Origin: Phaeobacter sp.
GTDB taxonomy: Bacteria; Pseudomonadota; Alphaproteobacteria; Rhodobacterales; Rhodobacteraceae
Direction of reading: 5' to 3'
Length of the DNA stretch: 64,000 nt
Assembly (NCBI RefSeq): GCF_022825805.1
Contig: NZ_JAJDWC010000028.1
Coordinates: 62,001-126,000, forward strand
Positions 1 through 9,220 of this stretch are shown piece after piece (the stretch's first letter is position 1; each line of letters starts with the position of its first letter). The position numbers were made by a program, and so were the translations under genes. The notes beneath the pieces are model-generated. The model was not told the DNA's origin and did not search any database. It saw only the letters and a list, made by a program, of their open reading frames with translations.

Positions 1-395
1 GCGTGCGGGCCGGTGATCCGATGAAGGCCAAGCATCTGGAAAAAGCGTTGATGCAATTTGCCGAAGAAGGCGCCGCCAAAGTCTTCAAACCTTCCATTGG
101 TTCAGGCTTCATCGTCGGGGTGGTCGGCCAGCTGCAGTTCGAGGTCCTGGCCTCGCGTATTGAAATGGAATACGGGCTGCCAGTGCGATTTGAAGCCTCG
201 CAGTTTACCTCTGCGCGTTGGGTCAGCGGCGACAAACAGGCGTTGGATAAATTCGTCACCGCAAACAAACAGCACATCGCAAACGATCATGATGGCGACA
301 TCGTCTATCTGACGCGACTTCAGTGGGACATTGATCGCGTAGAGCGCGACTATCCGGACTTGAAACTGACCGCGACGAAGGAAATGATGGTCTAG
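1..395 (+). CDS. prfC: Peptide chain release factor 3, C-terminal part (partial)
   Basis: This is the 3' end of a gene that begins before the window; the visible 130 residues end at a TAG stop. The stretch reading FKPSIGSGFIVGVVGQLQFEV and the following LPVRFE segment match the C-terminal domain of RF3. RF3 is the translational GTPase that drives class I release factors off the ribosome after peptide release. The GTP-binding domain lies upstream and cannot be seen. The C-terminus is intact. Family assignment rests on recognising this domain; elongation factor G has a different C-terminus. Confidence 0.9.
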   Translation, partial: VRAGDPMKAKHLEKALMQFAEEGAAKVFKPSIGSGFIVGVVGQLQFEVLASRIEMEYGLPVRFEASQFTSARWVSGDKQALDKFVTANKQHIANDHDGDIVYLTRLQWDIDRVERDYPDLKLTATKEMMV

Positions 396-465
396 GCCAA
401 CGTGCCCTTTCAATCCTACAGCCAAACCAGGCCACATCCAGGCCAAGCCCAGGGAAGACCCCGCC

Positions 466-1209
466 ATGGATCTAGAACAGGAAACCTATCCAGGCGGGTT
501 CTTCAAACTGATGCGCGATCTCGAGCGCAAGGAAGCGACCTTTCTGGATCCGCTTTCAGCCCTGCCGAAATCGACCGTGAACCTTGCCGCGCTTTGGGCG
601 CCAGTGGCAGATGTCGACCGTTCCCCGGACACCGACGCCCTGCCACCGCGCCATATCGACCACAAGTGGCAGGCGCTCCAGCACGAATTTACCGGCCAGC
701 CGCAACTCTGGGCGCTCCATGCCTTGGTCATCGCGATCCTGCGCAGGCGCACCCCGCCGCCCGAAGCCCGGCATCTGTTCCTGCGCATATGGCAGGAACA
801 GGGCGATGCGCTTGCCGATCAACTGCCGATCCGCTGGCTGGTTTCGGCTGCCGCCACATTCGCCGATCACGGCGACACCATCGAACAGCGGCTTGGCGGT
901 CAGGGTCTGCACATGCTGTTTCAGCTGATGCAACTGCATGACAGCGAACGCAGGCTCAGCGGTCGGGCCAATGACAACGGGTTCCCTCGGGTGCGCGGCA
1001 AGAAACTGGATGATCTGGGCTTTGGCCAAAAACCCTATAACCTGCCGCATGGGGATCTTGATAAACAGATGCTGGCCCGGTTGTGGCGGATGAGCGAAAC
1101 CGATGAGGTGTTCCGACCCCTTGGCCAACATTTGTTGCGCTTTGTGATGGCGGACCAACGCAGTATTTTTGGCCGCATCCAACGCTACAAGAAGCATTCG
1201 CACCGATGA
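466..1209 (+). CDS. Conserved hypothetical protein, translationally coupled to a glycosyltransferase
   Basis: A 247-residue cytoplasmic-looking protein with no signal peptide or membrane segment that I can see. It is rich in Arg, Leu and Trp, for example around the IRWLVSAAATFADHG segment near residues 124-138, and ends in a basic tail (RIQRYKKHSHR). I do not recognise a catalytic motif or a named family. Its stop codon overlaps the start of the downstream glycosyltransferase by 4 bases (ATGA), so the two are almost certainly co-translated. A purine-rich AGGGAAG lies about 8 bases before the ATG and supports this start. A role linked to glycosylation is only inferred from the coupling. Confidence 0.75.
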   Translation: MDLEQETYPGGFFKLMRDLERKEATFLDPLSALPKSTVNLAALWAPVADVDRSPDTDALPPRHIDHKWQALQHEFTGQPQLWALHALVIAILRRRTPPPEARHLFLRIWQEQGDALADQLPIRWLVSAAATFADHGDTIEQRLGGQGLHMLFQLMQLHDSERRLSGRANDNGFPRVRGKKLDDLGFGQKPYNLPHGDLDKQMLARLWRMSETDEVFRPLGQHLLRFVMADQRSIFGRIQRYKKHSHR

Positions 1210-2174
1210 GCCACGCGGCAACCTGGGGCGTGGTGAGCACGATCAAAGCCCCCGCGCAGGCCATTCTCGATTTTGCCGCGCATCATCTGGATCTGGGCGC
1301 CCATCGGCTGCATCTCTATCTGGATGAGCCGAACCCCGAGGTGTTTCCACACCTGAAGGCCCATCCAAAAATTCGGGTCACGACATGTGATGATCAGCAC
1401 TGGTCCCGCCGCAAGACGGCCCGCCCGAAGAAACATCAGGTGCGGCAGACACTGAACGCCACCCATGCCTACGGTCGTATCCAGACCGACTGGATTGCCC
1501 ATATCGATGTGGATGAGTTTCTGTGTCCACAACCGGTCGGGTCAGATGGGCTCGCGGATCCCCTCCCCTTGGGGCAGATGCTGGCGGCGCTGCCACCTGA
1601 GCAGATGGCCACACGCGTGCGCCCAATCGAAGCCCTGCCAGACCGCACAGGTTGCTTCAAAGCGATGGTGCCGCGTGGCCCGGAACGCATCAGAAAAACG
1701 CGCGAGATCTATCCCCGCTATGGGCACCACCTTGCGGGTGGTTTCCTCAGCCATACCGCAGGCAAGGTGATCGCGCGGACGGGGTTGCCCGACATCGAAT
1801 TTAGAATCCACAACCTGTTTCAAAACGGCATCGTCTGCCCCACCACACCCGAGCTGACAGGCGTGGACCTCTGCCACTTTCACGCGCCGAGTTGGGACAG
1901 CTGGCAAAAGCTGCACAGCTTCCGCCTGCGCCGCGGCTCCTACCGGGCAGAGCTGAAGCCCAGTGTCCTTGGCAAAAGGGACGCAATAAACACCCATGAT
2001 CTGCTGACCCAGATTATAGCGGAGAGCGGCGACGATGGGCTGCGCAGCTTCTATGATGAGCTGCATGCCGTCGACTCGCAGGTGTTTGACCGGTTGCAGG
2101 CTGCGGGTCTCATTCGGCACCGATCACTGGATTTGAACCGCAAGCGACGAAAACACTTCCCAGGATTTGACTAA
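1206..2174 (+). CDS. Glycosyltransferase family 2-like protein
   Basis: A 322-residue protein that opens with a short GT-A-like strand (WGVVSTIKAPAQAILDFAAHH) and carries a DVDEF motif at residues 101-105. In this type of enzyme the DxD acidic motif binds the metal and nucleotide sugar. This matches the Glyco_tranf_2_4/GT92-like group often seen in Roseobacters. A second conserved stretch near residues 150-190 contains FKAMVPRG and the YGHHLAGGFLSHTAG segment. No membrane helix is visible, so it is probably cytosolic or peripheral. The acceptor and sugar donor are unknown. It overlaps the preceding unknown gene by 4 bases. Confidence 0.8.
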   Translation: MSHAATWGVVSTIKAPAQAILDFAAHHLDLGAHRLHLYLDEPNPEVFPHLKAHPKIRVTTCDDQHWSRRKTARPKKHQVRQTLNATHAYGRIQTDWIAHIDVDEFLCPQPVGSDGLADPLPLGQMLAALPPEQMATRVRPIEALPDRTGCFKAMVPRGPERIRKTREIYPRYGHHLAGGFLSHTAGKVIARTGLPDIEFRIHNLFQNGIVCPTTPELTGVDLCHFHAPSWDSWQKLHSFRLRRGSYRAELKPSVLGKRDAINTHDLLTQIIAESGDDGLRSFYDELHAVDSQVFDRLQAAGLIRHRSLDLNRKRRKHFPGFD

Positions 2175-2229
2175 ACTGTTTCGTATTTGTCGGTTTTTGA
2201 GCCAACAGAGCGAGAAAACCGCCCATTAA

Positions 2230-2258
2230 TTGACGGTGACAACAGTTTTTGCTATCCC
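2230..2258 (+). promoter_or_regulatory. Candidate sigma70-type promoter for the DEAD-box helicase
   Basis: TTGACG (2230-2235) and TATCCC (2253-2258) are separated by 17 bases. This would give a leader of roughly 90 bases before the ATG at 2355. The -35 match is strong and the -10 is weak, so this is a pattern match only. Confidence 0.35.
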
Positions 2259-2334
2259 CCGCGGCAGATCCGGCCAGACAGGACGCAAGACCATGCGGGC
2301 CAGACATTGTGATACACGGGCGGGCCAGGTCAGA

Positions 2335-2350
2335 GTCCGCAAAAACGGAC
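2335..2350 (+). promoter_or_regulatory. Small hairpin immediately before the helicase start codon
   Basis: GTCCG (2335-2339) and CGGAC (2346-2350) can pair around a CAAAAA loop, ending 4 bases before the ATG at 2355. No other good Shine-Dalgarno sequence is present. The hairpin would therefore occupy the ribosome docking site and could modulate initiation; this is inference. Confidence 0.4.
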
Positions 2351-2354
2351 GCAA

Positions 2355-3875
2355 ATGACAAAATTCTCAGATCTGAACCTGAACCCCAAAGTCCTCAAAG
2401 CTGTTGAGGAAGCGGGTTACGAATCCCCCACACCGATTCAGGCTGGCGCTATCCCGCCCGCCCTCGAAGGCCGTGATGTGTTGGGAATCGCCCAAACCGG
2501 CACCGGCAAGACGGCGTCGTTTACGCTGCCGATGATCACCCTGCTCGCCCGTGGCCGCGCCCGCGCCCGGATGCCGCGCAGCCTGGTGCTCTGCCCGACC
2601 CGCGAACTGGCCGCCCAGGTGGCCGAAAATTTTGATGCTTACACCAAGCACCTGAAACTCACCAAAGCACTGTTGATCGGCGGTGTATCGTTCAAAGAAC
2701 AAGACGCGCTAATCGACAAGGGCGTTGACGTGCTGATCGCCACGCCCGGCCGTCTGTTGGACCATTTTGAACGCGGCAAGCTGATCCTGTCGGACGTAAA
2801 GGTCATGGTCGTCGACGAAGCGGACCGGATGCTCGACATGGGCTTCATCCCGGACATCGAACGCATTTTCGGGCTGACACCATTCACGCGCCAAACCCTG
2901 TTCTTCTCGGCCACAATGGCCCCCGAGATTGAGCGGATCACCAACACCTTCCTGTCTGCCCCCGAGCGGGTCGAAGTCGCGCGTCAGGCGACGACTTCGG
3001 AAAACATCACACAGGGTGTGGTGCTGTTCAAAGCCTCACGCCGGGATCGCGAAGGCAGCGAGAAGCGGAAGCTGCTGCGCCACCTGATTGATCAGGAAGG
3101 CGAAAAATGCACAAACGCGATCATCTTCTGCAACCGCAAGACGGATGTGGACATCTGCGCAAAATCGCTGCGCAAATACGGCTACAACGCCGCGGCCATT
3201 CATGGTGACCTTGATCAGGCGCAGCGGATGAAAACGCTTGATGAGTTCCGCGAAGGCACCCTGCGGATTCTTGTGGCCTCTGATGTGGCAGCACGCGGCC
3301 TGGATGTGCCCAGCGTCAGCCATGTGTTCAACTTTGACGTTCCGGGCCACGCCGAGGACTATGTCCACCGCATCGGCCGCACCGGCCGCGCCGGGCGCGA
3401 TGGCACCGCGATGATGATCTGTGTGCCAAAGGACGAAAAAAACCTCGAAGACATCGAGCGTCTGGTGCAACAGGAAATCCCGCGCATCGAAAATCCCTTC
3501 AAAAAGGCCAAGGCAGAAGCCAAATCGAAAGATAAGGACGACGCCAAGGACGGTGAAGCGACAGAGCGCAAGACCCGCAGCCGCCGTGGTGGCCGCAACA
3601 AGGACGCCGCCAAGGAGGACGCAACCGTCACCGAGGCGGCCAACGTCGAAGATCGCCCAGTTGACACCGCACAGAGCGACACCGCAAAGAGCGAGGCCGC
3701 TAACGCCGGGGACAGCAAACCGGCCTCTGGTCCTGGCAAATCGGCTTCGAAAGGGCATCAGAAATCCGGTCACTCCCGCGGCCGCAACGGCAACAACGAC
3801 CGTGTCGTCGTTGGCATGGGCGACCACCTGCCCAGCTTCATCGCCCTGAGCTTTGCAGAGCGCCGCGCCAGCTGA
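2355..3875 (+). CDS. DEAD-box ATP-dependent RNA helicase (RhlE-like)
   Basis: A 506-residue helicase. The Q motif lies around residues 4-29 (FSDLNLNPKVLKAVEEAGYE followed by SPTPIQ). Walker A is AQTGTGKT at 46-53, and the VDEAD box, the SAT motif and HRIGRTGR all follow in the expected order. These enzymes unwind short RNA duplexes using ATP in ribosome assembly or mRNA decay. The last ~120 residues are a low-complexity charged tail of Lys/Glu/Asp/Ala runs ending in a basic Gly/Asn/Arg stretch, which is typical of RNA-binding tails. It is monocistronic, with a strong terminator after it. RNase J is encoded about 600 bases downstream on the other strand, but a physical partnership is not implied by sequence. 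Confidence 0.92.
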   Translation: MTKFSDLNLNPKVLKAVEEAGYESPTPIQAGAIPPALEGRDVLGIAQTGTGKTASFTLPMITLLARGRARARMPRSLVLCPTRELAAQVAENFDAYTKHLKLTKALLIGGVSFKEQDALIDKGVDVLIATPGRLLDHFERGKLILSDVKVMVVDEADRMLDMGFIPDIERIFGLTPFTRQTLFFSATMAPEIERITNTFLSAPERVEVARQATTSENITQGVVLFKASRRDREGSEKRKLLRHLIDQEGEKCTNAIIFCNRKTDVDICAKSLRKYGYNAAAIHGDLDQAQRMKTLDEFREGTLRILVASDVAARGLDVPSVSHVFNFDVPGHAEDYVHRIGRTGRAGRDGTAMMICVPKDEKNLEDIERLVQQEIPRIENPFKKAKAEAKSKDKDDAKDGEATERKTRSRRGGRNKDAAKEDATVTEAANVEDRPVDTAQSDTAKSEAANAGDSKPASGPGKSASKGHQKSGHSRGRNGNNDRVVVGMGDHLPSFIALSFAERRAS

Positions 3876-3935
3876 CTGAGCACTTCATGCGACCTCATAC
3901 GACCTCATGCGAAATGGCTCGCGAGATCATTTGAC

Positions 3936-3963
3936 AAAAGGCCGTCCCAGTGGACGGCCTTTT
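3936..3963 (+). terminator. Rho-independent terminator after the helicase
   Basis: A perfect 12-bp stem, AAAAGGCCGTCC (3936-3947) and GGACGGCCTTTT (3952-3963), surrounds a 4-base loop. The flanking A and T runs make it potentially functional in both directions. Confidence 0.85.
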
Positions 3964-4169
3964 GCATTTGGGCTGATACGATAAGGAACGGCAGCGCTCT
4001 GCCAAATGGTGCAGCGCCATGACCCCAGGACATACAGACATGGCCTTTCAAACCTGACCTTTGCATCTGCAGCATGGCGGCAATGATCATTTTGGCAGAT
4101 GTCGTCTCCCGCCTGCGGGTCTATCTCTTGGTCAAGACAGAACGACATCCGACCGAAACGAGGCCCGAT

Positions 4170-4343
4170 ATGGACAACCTGGATTTCCCCCAAGTAACCG
4201 CCGCAGACATCCGTGAGATCGAAAAACGTGCGCATGAACTGCGCGCACAAGCCATGGCCGATGGACTGCGCTTCATTGGGCGTGCCGTCGCCGCCCTGCC
4301 CGGCAAAATTGCTGGCCTGTTTGCGCGCCCACGCCACGCCTGA
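4170..4343 (+). CDS. Small 57-residue protein, resembles the RSP_7527/YjiS-like Rhodobacteraceae family
   Basis: The frame stays open from 4074, but I place the start at the ATG at 4170. A GAGG sequence (4160-4163) precedes it, and the peptide from there is compact and well formed. It opens MDNLDFPQVTAADIREIEKR, followed by an amphipathic helix (AHELRAQAMADGLRFIGRA) and a hydrophobic end (LPGKIAGLF). The helical charge pattern resembles short DUF1127-like proteins common in this family, some of which bind RNA or sense phosphate or stress elsewhere. That comparison is from memory of the family and is not proven here. It is a stand-alone gene between two terminators. Confidence 0.6.
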   Translation: MDNLDFPQVTAADIREIEKRAHELRAQAMADGLRFIGRAVAALPGKIAGLFARPRHA

Positions 4344-4350
4344 TCAGCGC

Positions 4351-4390
4351 AGGCTGCCGTGATTGGCAGCCTAGGCCCCAACCTTTGGGG
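4351..4390 (+). terminator. Tandem hairpins after the small protein gene
   Basis: AGGCTGCC (4351-4358) pairs with GGCAGCCT (4365-4372), and CCCCAA (4376-4381) pairs with TTGGGG (4385-4390). There is no long T run, so termination is plausible but not strong. Confidence 0.4.
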
Positions 4391-4416
4391 ATTGGCGATA
4401 GCCGGTGATCACCAAT

Positions 4417-4454
4417 AAAAAGACCCGCCGCATCCAGGATGCCGCGGGTCTTTT
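4417..4454 (-). terminator. Terminator of the coaX-rnj transcription unit
   Basis: Arms 4418-4435 and 4437-4454 form a long GC-rich stem (GACCCGC...GCGGGTC core) with a single internal mismatch, flanked by A and T runs on both sides. It lies 27 bases past the RNase J stop and can act on either strand. Confidence 0.8.
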
Positions 4455-4480
4455 GCTGTTTGAGACAGAGGATCGTGGGA

Positions 4481-6148
4481 TCAGCGCATACGGCTGATCA
4501 CCACGGTCACTTCTGGTTTCTTGCCAATCTCCGCTTGTGCGGTCTGGCGCACGATGCGGCGCAGGTTTTCCTCCAGCTTGTCATCATTGCGCAGGGTCTT
4601 TGCATCCGCGCGCATCACAAACTGGTTCAGATCCTCTTCCATCACTTCAACCAATGCGGCGTTGGAACTGCCCGTTTCGGCAAGCCCCTTGATGTCGCAC
4701 CACGGCTCGCCCAGCGGTTCATCCTCTTCATCAAGGATCAGCGTCACCACCACATGACCATTCAGCGCCATGCGAATGCGGTCACGCACCACACCGTCGA
4801 AGGCGCCGTATTTGACAGTACCATCCAGATAGGTCCGGCCGGTATCAATATACTCTGCCACCTTCGCGACATCGCCGGTCAGATCGATCATCATGCCATT
4901 GACCGCGACGATGCTGGCAATGCCCTTCGCCTCGCCAAGCCGTGCGTGCTGGCGCAAATGGCGGTGTTCGCCGTGCATCGGCACAAGGATCTGCGGTTTG
5001 ATGATATCGTGCATCCGCTCAAGATCGGGGCGGTTGGCGTGGCCCGACACGTGGTAGAGCCCAGAGCTGTCATCCACCACATCAACGCCTTTTTCCGAAA
5101 ACTGGTTGATGATCTGGATGACGCCGCGTTCGTTGCCGGGAATTGTCTTTGAGGAAAACAGGAACAGATCGCCCTCTTTGACCTCGATGCCGCGATACTT
5201 GCCCCGCGCCAGTTGCGCAGAGGCCGCCCGCCGCTCCCCCTGGCTGCCGGTCACGATCAACATCAGATGCTCACGGGGCAGCTCTTGTGCGGCTTCGGGG
5301 CTGACAACTTTGGGAAAGCTGGATAGCACGCCAGTTTCCGTCGCGGCCTCGATCATGCGCAACATGGCACGCCCCATCAGCACGACGGACCGGCCCGCAG
5401 CGTGACCCGCCTCTGCCAGGGTTTTGACCCGCGCCACATTCGACGCAAACGTGGTGGCCACAACCATCCCCTCGGCCTCGCCGACGAGACGTGCGATTTC
5501 AGGGCCGACCTCTTGCTCGGAGCGGCCGGGATGCAGGGTAAAGACATTGGTGGAATCACACACCAGCGCCTTCACCCCATCCTTCGCGATTTCCGCCCAC
5601 ATGTCTGGGTCAAACGGCTCACCGACAATTGGGGTCGGATCCGTTTTGAAATCACCGGTGTGGACCACGCGTCCGGCAGGCGTGTCGATCACCAGCCCCC
5701 CGCTTTCGGGGATGGAGTGCGAGATTGGCGCAACCGCAACCGAGAAAGGCCCCAGAGCGGTCGTCTCCGGCCAGGGCGACACGGTGTGGACCTGTTCACT
5801 ATCAAGCCCGGCTTCGTCCATTTTGCGACGCGCCAGATTGGCGGTGAACGCCCGTGCATAGATGGGTGTGTTCAGATCGCGGTAGAGATGCGCCACCGCA
5901 CCAATGTGATCCTCATGGGCGTGGGTGATGAAAATCCCCTCCAGCTGATCTGCGCGTTCACGCAGCCAGCTGATGTCAGGCATGATCAGATCCACACCGG
6001 GTGTGCTGTCCATGTCGGGGAAAGTCACCCCAAGGTCGACCAGGATCAGGCGTTCCTTGCCCGGCTTTCCATAGCCATAGACGTAGGCATTCATGCCAAT
6101 TTCACCAGCCCCACCAAGGGGCAGGTAGATCAAACGTTCAGTGCTCAT
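4481..6148 (-). CDS. rnj: Ribonuclease J
   Basis: A 555-residue metallo-beta-lactamase/beta-CASP nuclease. The opening is IYLPLGGAGEIGMNAYVYGY. The metal-binding motif HAHEDH is at residues 76-81, and HTGDFKTD and SGHANRPD follow as expected. RNase J carries 5'-3' exonuclease and endonuclease activity in mRNA decay and rRNA maturation and is the usual form in many alphaproteobacteria. It acts in the cytoplasm. It begins 2 bases after the coaX stop, so the two are one unit, with a clear terminator downstream. Length and motif order are full-size for the family. Confidence 0.96.
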   Translation of the reverse strand: MSTERLIYLPLGGAGEIGMNAYVYGYGKPGKERLILVDLGVTFPDMDSTPGVDLIMPDISWLRERADQLEGIFITHAHEDHIGAVAHLYRDLNTPIYARAFTANLARRKMDEAGLDSEQVHTVSPWPETTALGPFSVAVAPISHSIPESGGLVIDTPAGRVVHTGDFKTDPTPIVGEPFDPDMWAEIAKDGVKALVCDSTNVFTLHPGRSEQEVGPEIARLVGEAEGMVVATTFASNVARVKTLAEAGHAAGRSVVLMGRAMLRMIEAATETGVLSSFPKVVSPEAAQELPREHLMLIVTGSQGERRAASAQLARGKYRGIEVKEGDLFLFSSKTIPGNERGVIQIINQFSEKGVDVVDDSSGLYHVSGHANRPDLERMHDIIKPQILVPMHGEHRHLRQHARLGEAKGIASIVAVNGMMIDLTGDVAKVAEYIDTGRTYLDGTVKYGAFDGVVRDRIRMALNGHVVVTLILDEEDEPLGEPWCDIKGLAETGSSNAALVEVMEEDLNQFVMRADAKTLRNDDKLEENLRRIVRQTAQAEIGKKPEVTVVISRMR

Positions 6149-6150
6149 AC

Positions 6151-6927
6151 TTAGAGACCGTTTTCCTTATTGTACCTGTGAATGATCTGCAGACCATGCA
6201 TGGTGAGATCGTCTTCCCATGCGTCAAACAAATCCGCTGCTTGCTGGAACAAAGGCGCCAGCCCGCCTGTAGATATGACTTTCATGTCAACGCCCCGCTC
6301 TGCTTTGATGCGGGCGCAAATTTCGCGCACCAGACCGATATAGCCCCAGAAGACACCGGATTGCATGCAGTCCACCGTATTGGTGCCAATCACGGACTGT
6401 GGCTTGGTGATATCCACATGTGGTAGTGCGGCAGCCGCCTGGTGCAAGGCTTCGAGGCTGAGATTCACGCCCGGTGCAATCACGCCACCGATATAGGCGC
6501 CATCCTCAGCAACAACATCGAAGGTGGTGGCAGTGCCAAAATCCACGACAATGAGGTTGCCACCATATTTGTCAAAGCCCGACACCGTGTTCACCAGACG
6601 ATCTGGTCCAACATTGGTGCCCTCATCAACCCGAACGGCAACGGGCAGCGCACAATCGGCTTTGCCCACCACAAAAGGCCGTGTGTTGTAGTAGCGATCC
6701 CCCAGCACCCGCAGATTGAACACCACGCGGGGCACGGTGGAGGAAATGATCATATCGGTGATCTTGGCGTCGATCCCCTGCAGCCGCATCAGCGTGTCCA
6801 GCCACACAAAATACTGGTCAGCCGTGCGCCGCCAGTCTGTCGCCGTGCGCCAGGTGCCGATGAAACCATCGCCATCCCAGATCGAAAACACCGTATTTGT
6901 ATTGCCGCAATCAACCGCCAGAAGCAT
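6151..6927 (-). CDS. coaX: Type III pantothenate kinase
   Basis: A 258-residue enzyme of the ASKHA fold. The N-terminal phosphate-binding stretch is MLLAVDCGNTNTVFSIWDGD. A second conserved block (VVDFGTATTFDVVAEDGAYIGG) and the PHVDITKP segment follow. It phosphorylates pantothenate in the first step of coenzyme A synthesis and, unlike type I enzymes, is not feedback-inhibited by CoA. It sits 15 bases after birA and 2 bases before rnj. The block birA-coaX-rnj after nuoN is a familiar arrangement in Rhodobacteraceae. I see no anomaly. Confidence 0.96.
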   Translation of the reverse strand: MLLAVDCGNTNTVFSIWDGDGFIGTWRTATDWRRTADQYFVWLDTLMRLQGIDAKITDMIISSTVPRVVFNLRVLGDRYYNTRPFVVGKADCALPVAVRVDEGTNVGPDRLVNTVSGFDKYGGNLIVVDFGTATTFDVVAEDGAYIGGVIAPGVNLSLEALHQAAAALPHVDITKPQSVIGTNTVDCMQSGVFWGYIGLVREICARIKAERGVDMKVISTGGLAPLFQQAADLFDAWEDDLTMHGLQIIHRYNKENGL

Positions 6928-6942
6928 GTGCTGCCCCCTCGC

Positions 6943-7692
6943 CTAGAAAAAGATTTCGGCCGCTGGAATGCTGACGCGACCCTTGGCCGTTACCAACACC
7001 AGATTGCCGCGTTCGTCCACCGTTTCAAACGTGCCCTCGGTTTCGGAGGTCATGGTCCGCGCGGTCACCACTTCGCCCAAACGGGCAGCACGGGCAAGCC
7101 AGGCGGTGCGGATGGGACCAAACCCATAGGTGGTGAATTGCAGCTCCAACCGCGCAAAGGCCAAGGCCACTTCCGACAGAAACTGCTCTGGCGTGACCTG
7201 AATACCGGTCTCAGACAACAGCGACACCGGCCAGACCGCTTCGGGTTCCAGCCATTCCCTCATCGGCGTTTCAACAAGATTGACACCAATCCCGACAGAC
7301 AGATGGCTGACGCCACCATTGCTGCCTGCGCTTTCCAGCAGGATGCCGGCCAGCTTGCCACCATTCAGCAGCACGTCGTTGGGCCATTTGACGTCCAGAC
7401 CGCTCAGTTCACCACACAGCGCGGTGCAGGCCTCGTGCACGGCAAGGGCGGCCACAAAACTGCGCAGCGCGGCATCTTCTGGCGGCCCTTTGGGGTGCAT
7501 CACGAGCGTTGCTGCGAAATTGCCCTTGGGCTCTTTCCAGGCGCGACCACGCCGCCCCCGCCCCTTGGTCTGACGTTTCGCCAGGATCCACTCCGGCCCG
7601 CTGAGGGTTGGCGCCCGGCGGGCGGCCTCGTCCAGCGTGCTGTCCACCTCCTCCAGGATGGTGCGCCCGTAACCCTCTGGCCAATCCGTCAT
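6943..7692 (-). CDS. birA: Biotin-[acetyl-CoA-carboxylase] ligase, monofunctional
   Basis: A 249-residue biotin-protein ligase. The biotinyl-AMP loop reads KGRGRRGRAW around residues 43-52, and the conserved KWPNDVLLNGGKLAGIL segment follows near the middle. There is no N-terminal helix-turn-helix, so it should be an enzyme only and not the repressor seen in E. coli. It attaches biotin to carboxylase subunits. One likely client lies in this window, the methylcrotonyl-CoA carboxylase subunit at 27071-29011, which has the AMKMEH biotin site. A terminator separates it from nuoN, so it may have its own promoter or depend on read-through. Confidence 0.95.
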   Translation of the reverse strand: MTDWPEGYGRTILEEVDSTLDEAARRAPTLSGPEWILAKRQTKGRGRRGRAWKEPKGNFAATLVMHPKGPPEDAALRSFVAALAVHEACTALCGELSGLDVKWPNDVLLNGGKLAGILLESAGSNGGVSHLSVGIGVNLVETPMREWLEPEAVWPVSLLSETGIQVTPEQFLSEVALAFARLELQFTTYGFGPIRTAWLARAARLGEVVTARTMTSETEGTFETVDERGNLVLVTAKGRVSIPAAEIFF

Positions 7693-7711
7693 TGCTTCAT
7701 CCCTTCAAGGC

Positions 7712-7739
7712 AAAAAGGCCCGGTCCAGCGGACCAGGCC
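7712..7739 (-). terminator. Terminator after nuoN
   Basis: On the minus strand, GGCCTGGTCC (7739-7730) and GGACCGGGCC (7726-7717) form a 10-bp stem with one mismatch and a 3-base loop, followed by a T5 run (7716-7712). It marks the end of the complex I operon before birA. Confidence 0.75.
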
Positions 7740-7767
7740 TCCAATCTGTTGTTTATGCGATCAACGA

Positions 7768-9207
7768 TCAGTTGACCAGAGTGGCCGCAGCCGCAGCCGC
7801 AGCACCTTCGAGGCCGAACATATTGATGATCCCCAGCAACATCACCGCAGCGGAAGCCATCAGGAAGCCCCACAGCACCGGCGAGCGATTGCTGTCCAGC
7901 TCCTCGCCCTCTTCGCCGAAGTAGATGTAGTAAACGATGCGCAAATAGTAGAATGCACCGATCACAGCCGCGATCACACCAGAGACGACCAGCCAGACCA
8001 ACCCAGCCTCATAGGCTGCGGTCAGCACATAGATCTTGCCAAAGAACCCCAGCATCGGCGGCACACCTGCCAGCGAGAACAGCAAGATCAGCATCGCAGC
8101 CGCCTTGCCCGGTTCGCGCCGCGCATAGAGGTTCAGCGCGCTGATATCGGTGACCGGTTTGCCGTCTTTTTCCAGCATCAAGATAAAGGCAAAGGTCCCG
8201 ATATTCATCGACACGTAGATCGCCATATAAACCAGCAGTGCCTGCACGCCATAAGCGGTGCCGGCGGCCAGCCCCATCAGCGCATAACCCATATGCGCGA
8301 TGGAGGAATAAGCCATCAGGCGCTTGATGTCGCGCTGACCGATTGCTGCGATGGCACCAAAGAACATCGACAACAGCGACAGCAGGGCGACAATCTGGCT
8401 CCAATCCTGAACCGCAGCACCGAATGCATCATGCATGACGCGCGCGAACAGACCCATGGCCGCCACTTTGGGTGCGGAGGCAAAGAACGCTGTCACCGGT
8501 GTGGGCGCGCCTTCATAGACATCGGGTGTCCACATGTGGAACGGCACGGCGGAGATTTTGAACGCCAGACCGGAGATCACAAACACCAGACCGAACAGCA
8601 GACCCAGCGACACCTCGCCGTGCTGCGCCACCGCATAGATACCTGCAAAATCCGTGGTGCCCGCAAAGCCGTAGACCAGAGACGCGCCATACAGCAGCAG
8701 ACCAGAGCTGAGCGCGCCGAGCACAAAATACTTCAGACCCGCTTCGGTCGACTTCAGACTGTCGCGACGCAGCGAGGCCACCACATACAGTGCAAGCGAC
8801 TGCAGCTCCAACCCCATGTACAGCGACATCAGGTTGCCCGCGGACACCATCACCATCATGCCAACCGCACTCAGCGCGACGAGAATGGGATATTCAAACC
8901 GCAGCATATTGCGCCGCTGCATGTATTCCTGGCCCATCACCAGCACGGCGGCAGCAGACAGAAGAATGGCCACTTTGGCAAACCGGGCGAACCCGTCGTC
9001 AATGAACATGCCATTGAACGCCTGACGGCTTGCGCCTCCGCTGGTGCCGATCCAGATGGCCAGGATCAGCATCAGAGCGGCCATCCCCCAAACCAGCGCC
9101 GGAGCGAGCAGATCCTTGCGGGTGTAGACAGCGACCAAAAGAGCCGCCATCGAAGAGAGCGCCAGAACAATCTCTGGCAGGATAACGGTGAGATCAGCTG
9201 GGATCAT
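7768..9207 (-). CDS. nuoN: NADH-quinone oxidoreductase subunit N
   Basis: A 479-residue polytopic membrane protein of the Mrp-antiporter family. It has about 14 hydrophobic segments and the typical central blocks [20 protein letters not shown] and [18 protein letters not shown]. The conserved Lys in the antiporter module is present. It is one of the proton-pumping channel subunits of complex I in the cytoplasmic membrane. It is the last gene of the operon, 13 bases after nuoM. The C-terminus ends in an alanine-rich tail, and length is normal. Confidence 0.97.
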   Translation of the reverse strand: MIPADLTVILPEIVLALSSMAALLVAVYTRKDLLAPALVWGMAALMLILAIWIGTSGGASRQAFNGMFIDDGFARFAKVAILLSAAAVLVMGQEYMQRRNMLRFEYPILVALSAVGMMVMVSAGNLMSLYMGLELQSLALYVVASLRRDSLKSTEAGLKYFVLGALSSGLLLYGASLVYGFAGTTDFAGIYAVAQHGEVSLGLLFGLVFVISGLAFKISAVPFHMWTPDVYEGAPTPVTAFFASAPKVAAMGLFARVMHDAFGAAVQDWSQIVALLSLLSMFFGAIAAIGQRDIKRLMAYSSIAHMGYALMGLAAGTAYGVQALLVYMAIYVSMNIGTFAFILMLEKDGKPVTDISALNLYARREPGKAAAMLILLFSLAGVPPMLGFFGKIYVLTAAYEAGLVWLVVSGVIAAVIGAFYYLRIVYYIYFGEEGEELDSNRSPVLWGFLMASAAVMLLGIINMFGLEGAAAAAAATLVN

Positions 9208-9220
9208 CGCCCCTTCCCCC

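Noticed and set aside
3876..3915. Short near-repeat of GACCTCAT after the helicase
   Set aside because: Only two copies of about 10 bases; not enough to suggest a repeat family or CRISPR.
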